From NCBI RefSeq assembly GCF_038051945.1, contig NZ_CP150302.1, positions 930,001 through 994,000 of the forward strand: a stretch of DNA of 64,000 nucleotides. The letters are read 5' to 3'. Below, in pieces: positions 58,222 through 64,000 of the stretch. Position numbers and translations under genes: made by a program. Origin of the DNA: Paenibacillus sp. FSL H3-0469 (GTDB taxonomy: Bacteria > Bacillota > Bacilli > Paenibacillales > Paenibacillaceae). Position 1 is the stretch's first letter, and the number at the start of each line of letters is the position of its first letter. Under the pieces are notes generated by a model that was given only the letters and a program-made list of their open reading frames with translations, was not told the origin of the DNA and made no database searches.

Positions 58222-58944
58222 TTACTTTCCACGCTTATTATGCCAGATCAGGGAATGCAGCTGCGGCAGCACCCGTGCACGGTTCATCTGCGGATCTGCA
58301 ATGACTAGCTGGAACAGCCATTCCAGCCGCCCCAGCAGACGGCCTGAGATGTCGCCTTCCTCGGTGACGTTATCGTTGCCCGGCTGCAGGAACAGCGGAA
58401 CCTCAGGGTACCTGAAATGTACCTTACGGGCATATTCATAATCCTCCTGGTTAAAAACAACCACCTTCAGACTGTGTGCAGCCTTGCCGTTATCAGCGAC
58501 TCTACGCATAATTTCATCCAGCTGATCCCAGTCCGTCCGCATCCCGGAGCTGGGCGGCTTGGGGCTGATCGTCAGCACATCAACGTCGCTGAACCAGTCC
58601 TGCCACCTGCTGCCCTGCGTCTCAATCGCTGCCTGGATGCCGCGTTCGTGGAGCAGGGAGATGAACTCTCCCATGGCCTCCCCGATCAGCGCCGGGTTCC
58701 CGCCGGAGATGGTGACACAGCCGAAGTTCTCCCCGGCCAGCTCCAGCAGCCCGGAGAGAATCTCCTGCGGCGTAAGCATCGTCACTTTATCCTTGGCCGA
58801 GCCGTCCCAGGTGAAGGCGGAATCGCACCAGCCGCAGCGGTAGTCGCAGCCGTAGGTGCGGACGAACATCGTTTTGACGCCAATGACCGCGCCTTCCCCC
58901 TGAATCGTCGGGCCGAACATTTCAATCACAGGGATTCTACTCAT
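58222..58944 (-). CDS. queE: 7-carboxy-7-deazaguanine synthase
   Basis: A 240-residue radical SAM enzyme that converts 6-carboxytetrahydropterin to 7-carboxy-7-deazaguanine, the third step of preQ0 synthesis. The cluster motif is CDYRCGWC, the CX3CX2C form, preceded by FGPTIQGEGAVIG, which is diagnostic for QueE. GGCVTISGGNPALIG-like VTISGGNPALIG holds the GGxP motif. The ATG at 58944 is eight bases behind GGAGG and overlaps the end of queD by eight bases. It is the last gene of queF-queC-queD-queE. Confidence 0.95.
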   Translation of the reverse strand: MSRIPVIEMFGPTIQGEGAVIGVKTMFVRTYGCDYRCGWCDSAFTWDGSAKDKVTMLTPQEILSGLLELAGENFGCVTISGGNPALIGEAMGEFISLLHERGIQAAIETQGSRWQDWFSDVDVLTISPKPPSSGMRTDWDQLDEIMRRVADNGKAAHSLKVVVFNQEDYEYARKVHFRYPEVPLFLQPGNDNVTEEGDISGRLLGRLEWLFQLVIADPQMNRARVLPQLHSLIWHNKRGK

Positions 58945-59419
58945 GATCGCAGCCTCCATACAGACGGTAAGCCGGTCCCTCCTCAGGTATATCTGCCGCC
59001 AGCACTTCAGCCCAGGAGGTAGGAGTCTCCCATAGCTTCACCGAATACACCGGCAATGCCGCCCGTTTCAGCTCATAGGCAATGTAGGCTGACAGATTCT
59101 CCGCCGTGGTACGGAAGGAGAGCAGCGCGACTTTGGAGCCTGTCGAGAGTAGTGTCTCCAGCACAGGTTCATTGCCCATCGCCAGAAAAGCATGATCCAG
59201 CCGCCCAACTACCGCCTCCTGCACAGCCGCCTTAATATCGCTGAAATCGATCACGAAACCTTCATCCGACTGCCCTTCCTCAACGGACGGCACACCCTTC
59301 AGCACTACCTCAAGCTTGTAGGTATGCCCATGCAGATTGCTGCATTTCCCCTTGTGTCCGATGAGCTGATGGGCAGCATCGAAGGTAAAAATTTTGCAGA
59401 CGGCTACTTCGCCCCGCAT
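58937..59419 (-). CDS. queD: 6-carboxytetrahydropterin synthase
   Basis: A 160-residue enzyme of the PTPS family that makes 6-carboxytetrahydropterin from dihydroneopterin triphosphate. Zinc histidines are in DAAHQLIGH and NLHGHTYKLE; the catalytic cysteine is in GKCSNLHG. Its ATG is embedded in the queC stop (TAATG), and its end overlaps queE, so all three are coupled. AGGAGG lies about ten bases before the ATG. Confidence 0.95.
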   Translation of the reverse strand: MRGEVAVCKIFTFDAAHQLIGHKGKCSNLHGHTYKLEVVLKGVPSVEEGQSDEGFVIDFSDIKAAVQEAVVGRLDHAFLAMGNEPVLETLLSTGSKVALLSFRTTAENLSAYIAYELKRAALPVYSVKLWETPTSWAEVLAADIPEEGPAYRLYGGCDHE

Positions 59420-60084
59420 TATAGTCCCGCCTCCTGACGCTCTGCCTCATATTGCTCCAGACCGCGCTGACGCAGGAGACATGCCGGACAGGTGCCGCAT
59501 CCGCTGCCAATGATCCCGTTATAGCAGGTCAAGGTCTGCTCCCGGACATAATCGAACTGGCCCAGCTCGTCTGCCAGCTTCCAGGTTTGCTTTTTGTCCA
59601 GCCACATCAGCGGGGTATGAATGACGAACTCCACATCCATCGACAGATTAAGCGTGACATTCAGCGACTTCACGAATACATCACGGCAGTCCGGGTACCC
59701 GCTGAAGTCCGTCTGGCAGACCCCGGTGATAATGTTGGAGTAGCCAAGCTGCTTGGCCAGAATGGCCGCAAAGGACAGGAACAGCAGATTACGTCCATCC
59801 ACGAACGTACTGGGCAGCTCTTCTCCCTCACCTGCGGTAATGTCAATATCATCCCGGGTCAAGGCGTTGGGAGCAAGCTGGTTCAGCAGCCCCAGGTCCA
59901 GAATATGCTGCTTCACGCCGAACCTCGCGGCAATTGCCTTGGCGACTTCAATCTCGGCCGCATGGCGCTGATTATAATTGAACGTGACCACCTGAACCTC
60001 CTGGAACTCCTGCAATGCCCACGCCAGGCAGGTCGTGCTGTCTTGGCCGCCGCTGAAGACGACTAATGCCTTTTTATTTACCAT
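59419..60084 (-). CDS. queC: 7-cyano-7-deazaguanine synthase
   Basis: A 221-residue ATP-dependent enzyme that turns 7-carboxy-7-deazaguanine into preQ0. The PP-loop is [17 protein letters not shown], and the zinc site is [12 protein letters not shown] with the cysteines of [19 protein letters not shown] is nine bases upstream. It is second in the operon after queF. Confidence 0.95.
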   Translation of the reverse strand: MVNKKALVVFSGGQDSTTCLAWALQEFQEVQVVTFNYNQRHAAEIEVAKAIAARFGVKQHILDLGLLNQLAPNALTRDDIDITAGEGEELPSTFVDGRNLLFLSFAAILAKQLGYSNIITGVCQTDFSGYPDCRDVFVKSLNVTLNLSMDVEFVIHTPLMWLDKKQTWKLADELGQFDYVREQTLTCYNGIIGSGCGTCPACLLRQRGLEQYEAERQEAGL

Positions 60085-60128
60085 AATGATCTCTCCTCCT
60101 GATGGCTCTGTGAAGCTGGTTCCTGCGA

Positions 60129-60629
60129 TTAACGGTTGTCCACTTTCTCGGGATACAGATCATGATTCATCAGCCGGTGCCCGGCCATCGCCTCATATTT
60201 AGTTCCCGGACGCCCCCAGTTGCAGTAAGGATCGATGGAAATGCCGCCGCGCGGTGTGAATTTGCCCCACACTTCGATATAACGCGGCTCCATCAGCGAG
60301 ATCAGATCATTCATAATAATGTTGACACAGTCCTCATGGAAATCCCCATGATTGCGGAAGCTGAACAGATAGAGCTTCAGTGACTTCGATTCTACCATTC
60401 GGATATCAGGAATGTACGAGATATACATCACCCCGAAATCCGGCTGACCGGTCACGGGACACAAGCTGGTGAACTCGGGACAGTTGAATTTGACAAAATA
60501 ATCGCGGCCGGGATGCTTGTTATCGAACGCCTCCAGAATCCCCGGATCATAGCCGAACTTGTACTGCGTGCCTTGGTTGCCCAGCAGGGTAACCTCCTGC
60601 ATTTCCTCTTGCGTTCTACCTTCTGACAT
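60129..60629 (-). CDS. queF: NADPH-dependent 7-cyano-7-deazaguanine reductase
   Basis: A 166-residue type I QueF that reduces preQ0 to preQ1. The active-site cysteine is in [15 protein letters not shown], and the NADPH/substrate motif [15 protein letters not shown] follows. [11 protein letters not shown] with the aspartate of QPDF is diagnostic. I start it at the ATG at 60629, nine bases after GAGAGGGG; the longer frame to 60662 has no site. It is the first gene of the que operon, under the preQ1 riboswitch. Confidence 0.95.
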   Translation of the reverse strand: MSEGRTQEEMQEVTLLGNQGTQYKFGYDPGILEAFDNKHPGRDYFVKFNCPEFTSLCPVTGQPDFGVMYISYIPDIRMVESKSLKLYLFSFRNHGDFHEDCVNIIMNDLISLMEPRYIEVWGKFTPRGGISIDPYCNWGRPGTKYEAMAGHRLMNHDLYPEKVDNR

Positions 60630-60717
60630 GACAAAAAACCCCTCTCTTTTCCCTAGGCTCATAGCCTGAACTGGAAAGAAGAACGAGATTTCGAAAACCT
60701 GGCTCTACTAAGATAGC

Positions 60718-60751
60718 TTAGTTTTTTATAGAGGGAGTTCGCGAACCTCTC
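60718..60751 (-). promoter_or_regulatory. preQ1 class I riboswitch aptamer
   Basis: On the minus strand AGAGGTTC begins the stem, CCCTCT closes it, and the A-rich tail ATAAAAAACTAA forms the pseudoknot, as in the known preQ1-I consensus. It lies about 90 bases upstream of queF. A hairpin ACTAAG-CTAT-CTTAGT overlaps the 3' tail, so it competes with the aptamer. Confidence 0.88.
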
Positions 60752-60794
60752 CTGCGCGCGGCGCAGATTCCTTCTTTATCTTGGTGCGTCTTGA

Positions 60795-60824
60795 ACTATA
60801 CCATGATTGCAGCGGGCTTGACAA
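60795..60824 (-). promoter_or_regulatory. promoter of the que operon
   Basis: TTGTCA and TATAGT with an 18-base spacer on the minus strand, 44 bases upstream of the riboswitch aptamer and immediately after the end of the ZIP gene. Confidence 0.6.
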
Positions 60825-60827
60825 CCC

Positions 60828-61568
60828 TCACAGCTGATCCAGAATCAGCGAGCACAGCAGTCCCATAGCAGCGATGAACCCCGTGAGCGGTCCCCCTTCT
60901 TCATAGGCTTCGGGCATCATGCTGGAGGACACCATGGCAATAATTCCTCCTCCGGCAAAAGAGGCAATCACCGCTTCCGTATAACTGCTTGCGTGATCCA
61001 TGAACGCATACCCCGCCCCTGAGGCCAGAGTGGAGATAGCGAGTACGCCGAGCCACAGCAGCATAATCTTGCCTTTGCCATAGCCGTCCTGCTTCAGTCC
61101 AGCCGTGCTGGATAAGCCCTCGGGAATATTGCTGATGAAGATGGCAATGACCAGCAGTACGCTAACGCCCTGACCCGCAATGAGACTTGCTCCGATCATG
61201 ATCGATTCAGGAATTGCATCCAGTACCGTTCCGGCGAAAATAGCCAGACCTCCGCCCTTCGCGTCGCTCTTCCCTGATGTGGCTCTGGCTGAGCGCTTAC
61301 GTCCGGCTCCGCCCTTGCGCGAGATCAGCCAGTCGAACACCGTGAACACCATTGCTCCGGCGGTGAACCCGATAATCGTCGGGGCCAGGCCGCCGTCACT
61401 GGCAGAATCCTCTAACAATTCATACGCCGCCGCGCCGATCAGCACCCCGGTACCGAACGCCATAATGAAGCCGATCAGCTTGCTTCGAATCTGCAGGAAT
61501 AAGGCCAAGAGAGCCCCAATCAGAACTGCCGAGCCGGAGACTGCGCCCCATAACAATGCGTTTCCCAT
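60828..61568 (-). CDS. ZIP family metal transporter
   Basis: A 246-residue membrane protein with seven to eight helices. ZIP signature stretches are GTVLDAIPESIMIGASLI and AIFISNIPEGLSSTAGLK, whose His-poor but Glu/Asn/Asp-containing motifs (DAIPES, NIPEG) form the binuclear metal site. A basic loop GGAGRKRSARATSGKSDAKGG lies between helices three and four. Zinc or iron uptake is the usual role. The ATG at 61568 is six bases after AAGGTG; a GTG at 61577 is possible. Confidence 0.87.
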   Translation of the reverse strand: MGNALLWGAVSGSAVLIGALLALFLQIRSKLIGFIMAFGTGVLIGAAAYELLEDSASDGGLAPTIIGFTAGAMVFTVFDWLISRKGGAGRKRSARATSGKSDAKGGGLAIFAGTVLDAIPESIMIGASLIAGQGVSVLLVIAIFISNIPEGLSSTAGLKQDGYGKGKIMLLWLGVLAISTLASGAGYAFMDHASSYTEAVIASFAGGGIIAMVSSSMMPEAYEEGGPLTGFIAAMGLLCSLILDQL

Positions 61569-61763
61569 TCGATTCACCTTCTTGATAGGATATTGGCATC
61601 CTTACAATGCATAAGAATAGTTTACACACGAATGAAGGAAGGCAAACACCCTGCATAGTACCACTGATATATATATGGGCAGCAAATTGTACGGATTCAT
61701 TTGCACTCAAAGGGGTAACTTAGAATTAACAATCTCTTATTAACCGAAGGATGGGATCATACT

Positions 61764-62099
61764 ATGGAAGCAAACGTACAGAAGCTTATAGACTGGCTGG
61801 AAGCCCGCAAGGATACAACACTGGTCATCGAAAAACGGGAGCTGGACGATCTCGACACTGTCCATTTCAAGCTGGAGACCGTTGACTACCGGAACGCTGA
61901 CGATGTCATTGATGATTATCTGGACAGTGCGGTCATTCTGCGCGGGACAGGCAATACCCTGAATGCAGATGGAGAGCTGGTGCCCCTGCCGCAGCCGGGC
62001 TATGAGCTGGCCGTAAGCGGGCTGCAGCTTCATGAAGTGTCCGAAGCCAAGGTGGATCTGCAGACGGGCCGGGCGAAATATTCGCTGGCCGTAAGCTGA
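61764..62099 (+). CDS. hypothetical protein, 111 residues
   Basis: A soluble acidic protein starting MEANVQKLIDWLEARKDTTL, with the central VHFKLETVDYRNADDVIDDY and an ending of small beta strands (LAVSGLQLHEVSEAKVDL). I recognise no family. A G-rich site (GAAGGATGG) lies about eight bases from the ATG. It converges with murB across a strong shared terminator and is divergent from the ZIP gene. It looks like a conserved lineage-specific protein; function is unknown. Confidence 0.65.
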   Translation: MEANVQKLIDWLEARKDTTLVIEKRELDDLDTVHFKLETVDYRNADDVIDDYLDSAVILRGTGNTLNADGELVPLPQPGYELAVSGLQLHEVSEAKVDLQTGRAKYSLAVS

Positions 62100-62127
62100 T
62101 TATACGGCGGCTAACGCCGTAAGAATC

Positions 62128-62182
62128 GAAAGAGGGTGCAGTGATAAGCCAACTTTCCGGCTTAGAACTGCACCCTCTTTTC
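62128..62182. terminator. shared terminator between small gene and murB
   Basis: GAAAGAGGGTGCAGT (62128-62142) and ACTGCACCCTCTTTTC (62167-62182), with an inner AAGCC/GGCTT stem. T- and A-tracts flank both sides, so it works for both convergent genes. Confidence 0.88.
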
Positions 62183-62196
62183 AAGAAAACTATCGC

Positions 62197-63111
62197 CTAT
62201 AATTCTTCCCCGATAATCTCCACTTCCGTCTCCAGCTCCACATCGAACTTGTGCTTCACCGCTGAGCGAACATGCTGGATTAATCCAATATAATCACTGG
62301 CCGTAGCATTGTCGGCGTTGATAATGAAGCCTGCATGCTTGCGTGACACCTCAGCACCTCCTATGCGCGTACCCTGGAGTCCGCTCTCCTGAATCAGCTG
62401 CCCCGCGAACCGGCCCGGCGGCCGCTTGAATACACTGCCGCAGGAAGGATATTCAAGCGGCTGCTTCGATTCCCGCAGATAGGTTAACTCATCCATAGAC
62501 GCCTTAATCGCAGCAGGATCGCCTGGAAGCAGCTTGAATCTCGCCTCCAGTACAATATACTGTCCGCTGGCGAAGATGCTGCTGCGGTATCCCCATTCCA
62601 GCTGATCGCCGTGCAGGGTGAGGAGCTGGCCGTTCTGATCAATCACGAGCGCACTGTGCAGCACATCCTTCACTTCCCCGCCGTAGGCTCCCGCATTCAT
62701 ATACAGAGCCCCGCCTACCGTGCCGGGGATGCCGCAGGCGAATTCCAGACCGGTCAGCTTCTGCTCCAGCGCATAGCGCGAGACATCGATAATCTTCGCC
62801 CCGCACTGCGCATAGAGCAGCCCGTCACGGATGCCCATCTCTGACAGATCCGAGGTCTGGAGCACGATGCCGCGGATGCCTCCGTCCCGGATAATGACAT
62901 TGGAGCCATTGCCGAGAATCGTAAGCGGGATCTGATGATTATGGGCATAGGCGTAGATGCTCTGGATCTCTTCATATGTAACTGGAACAGCCAAGATATC
63001 TGCTTCGCCGCCCATGCGGGTATAGACCAGATTCTTAAGGCTCTCCCGGCGTTTCAGTGAGCCTGCGGTAACCAGCGGCTGCAAATCCTCATATATGTTG
63101 TCAATATTCAT
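62197..63111 (-). CDS. murB: UDP-N-acetylenolpyruvoylglucosamine reductase
   Basis: A 304-residue flavoenzyme that makes UDP-N-acetylmuramic acid with NADPH in the cytosol. FAD-binding stretches are LTILGNGSNVIIRDGGIRG and GIPGTVGGALYMNAGAYGGE; the catalytic serine is in PSCGSVFKRP, and the end has HAGFIINADNATASDY. Length and the C-terminal domain fit type II MurB of Gram-positives. GGAG lies eight bases upstream. It is a single-gene unit. Confidence 0.95.
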   Translation of the reverse strand: MNIDNIYEDLQPLVTAGSLKRRESLKNLVYTRMGGEADILAVPVTYEEIQSIYAYAHNHQIPLTILGNGSNVIIRDGGIRGIVLQTSDLSEMGIRDGLLYAQCGAKIIDVSRYALEQKLTGLEFACGIPGTVGGALYMNAGAYGGEVKDVLHSALVIDQNGQLLTLHGDQLEWGYRSSIFASGQYIVLEARFKLLPGDPAAIKASMDELTYLRESKQPLEYPSCGSVFKRPPGRFAGQLIQESGLQGTRIGGAEVSRKHAGFIINADNATASDYIGLIQHVRSAVKHKFDVELETEVEIIGEEL

Positions 63112-63196
63112 TCTTCATGCTCCTACTCTATGAACAAGATAATGGTGGGGCTCATCGCCGGGCAATCACGCTTCAGCAACCACAACTTTATCAACG

Positions 63197-63229
63197 AACA
63201 GGCTCCCTTGTCAATGACAGGAGCCTGTT
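63197..63229 (-). terminator. terminator of the FhuF-like gene
   Basis: AACAGGCTCC and GGAGCCTGTT (10 bp, perfect) with an inner TGTC/GACA stem. The T-tract is weak. It lies about 50 bases after the FhuF-like stop codon. Confidence 0.6.
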
Positions 63230-63277
63230 AAGAAGCTGCATACAGCATTATTATGTTTCGAAATTCCCAATTATACC

Positions 63278-64000
63278 CTATTCACCTGCTGCGCGCCCGG
63301 AACGGAATTCCTCCCGCCGTGCGGACCGCTCCTCCTCCTTCATCCGGGGACAGGTATAACACAGCCGCCCTCCCTCAGTCCGGTAATACATACAGCAGCG
63401 GTTACGCATCTGAACCGTCTGCTCCGGGTCCGTGAGCGATTCGATTCTCCGCACCTTCACCTGGAAAGGATTCCGCGGCATCCCGAATACGGCAGCGGGC
63501 AGATCATCCTTCAGATAGGCGTAATCCTCCTCCAGCCGGCGGAGAAGGAGCGGATCAGTAAGCTCAGCGGCGAAGGCTTCCGCATAATAATTGAATTTGG
63601 TCGGCATCTGTCCCCAGATCTCCCCAAGCGATAGGCCACTCACCTGTGAAGCCATACGGATCAGCGGTCCGGCTGTGCTCTGGTAGAAGCTGGCGAGCAC
63701 CTCATTGCGCCAAGCCTTCCGGCCCGGCTCATCTGCCGGAGCTTGTACCATCCCCCATTCACGAAGCGAAAAGGCAACACGGCAGTAGCCGTCTGCCGGA
63801 ACCAGATGCAGATGCAGATTCCGTAGACTGAAATCCGGTACGCACAAGAAGCCGGTCACGGAATACTGGACAGCGAGTGCAATTATGCTCAGATAACCGC
63901 CGAAATACGCACCGGCCGCTTTATCGTCGAGCGCCTTCATCAGCGGCCGGTAAGCCTCCATGAAGGCCCTCATCCCAGCCTCTTCTGCCAGTTCAGCAGC
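63278..64000 (-). CDS. FhuF-like 2Fe-2S siderophore reductase, 5' end outside window
   Basis: The frame stays open to the window edge, so the first residues are missing; 240 residues are visible. The C-terminus has the FhuF-type cysteine set CC-x10-C-x2-C (NRCCMYYRTEGGRLCYTC), the unusual [2Fe-2S] site of ferric-siderophore reductases. The central part FLCVPDFSLRNLHLHLVPAD and the PTKFNYYAEAF stretch agree with the IucA/IucC-C-like fold. It likely releases iron from an imported siderophore in the cytosol. The neighbours beyond the edge are unknown. Confidence 0.78.
   Translation of the reverse strand, partial: AAELAEEAGMRAFMEAYRPLMKALDDKAAGAYFGGYLSIIALAVQYSVTGFLCVPDFSLRNLHLHLVPADGYCRVAFSLREWGMVQAPADEPGRKAWRNEVLASFYQSTAGPLIRMASQVSGLSLGEIWGQMPTKFNYYAEAFAAELTDPLLLRRLEEDYAYLKDDLPAAVFGMPRNPFQVKVRRIESLTDPEQTVQMRNRCCMYYRTEGGRLCYTCPRMKEEERSARREEFRSGRAAGE

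Noticed and set aside
1..64000. tRNA or rRNA genes, transposases and prophage genes
   Set aside because: None recognised on either strand; hairpins seen are terminators, repeats or riboregulators.

Overview
The window reads as a low-GC Gram-positive, spore-former-type chromosome, most probably Paenibacillus. This is inferred from the many YesM/YesN-type two-component systems fused to sugar ABC transporter loci, a C45 peptidase, a KtrB potassium channel, a preQ1-regulated queuosine operon, strong GGAGG ribosome binding sites and lipoprotein-type binding proteins. Base composition is moderate GC in most genes, with a few AT-rich islands (about 20.85-21.48 kb, 45.0-45.7 kb). No rRNA, tRNA, CRISPR array, transposase or prophage gene was seen.

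Layout. 0-12 kb: the end of a TetR-type gene, a quinone oxidoreductase, a membrane-anchored L7/L12-like protein, a GntR-ABC transporter unit with a palindromic operator, an aspartoacylase-like enzyme, a bacteriophytochrome ending in a degenerate GGDEF domain, a C45 peptidase, GrpB, glutamate racemase and a GNAT enzyme. 12.6-19 kb: a complete sugar uptake locus in the order binding protein, two permeases, YesM-type kinase, YesN-type regulator. 19.7-20.75 kb: a second yidC gene, broken by an apparent frameshift, preceded by a small ORF that looks like a MifM-type ribosome-arrest leader. 21.6-27 kb: a tight three-gene operon of a TerB_N/TerB_C protein, a BrxD-like ATPase and an Lhr/BrxHI-like helicase, with repeats inside and upstream. 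27.7-34.4 kb: a second sugar locus with the same gene order as the first and a good CcpA cre site.

34.5-44 kb: a NiaP-like carrier, a DUF1836 protein, a CNNM/CBS membrane protein, a VOC protein, KtrB and two tandem M29 aminopeptidases. 45-48.2 kb: an operon of MFS pump, HxlR regulator and two HesB/IscA-type proteins, divergent from a SufR-like Fe-S regulator with two matching operators. 48.2-50 kb: an MBL hydrolase-TetR pair under a 48-bp palindrome, followed by a 51-bp tandem array of hairpins. 50-53.7 kb: pstSCAB with a divergent LysR gene. 54.9-57.1 kb: two inverted copies of a roughly 100-bp mobile-like hairpin repeat flank a methyltransferase and a DMT exporter. 58.2-60.8 kb: queF-queC-queD-queE behind a preQ1-I riboswitch. 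60.8-64 kb: a ZIP transporter, a small orphan, murB and a truncated FhuF-like gene.

Most transcription units run on the minus strand and end in clear hairpins. The regions I would look at first are the arrest-leader/yidC2 unit, the TerB-BrxD-helicase operon, the hairpin array at 49.7 kb and the Fe-S-linked efflux module at 45-48 kb. All functional statements are from reading the sequence alone; no database search or structure prediction was run.
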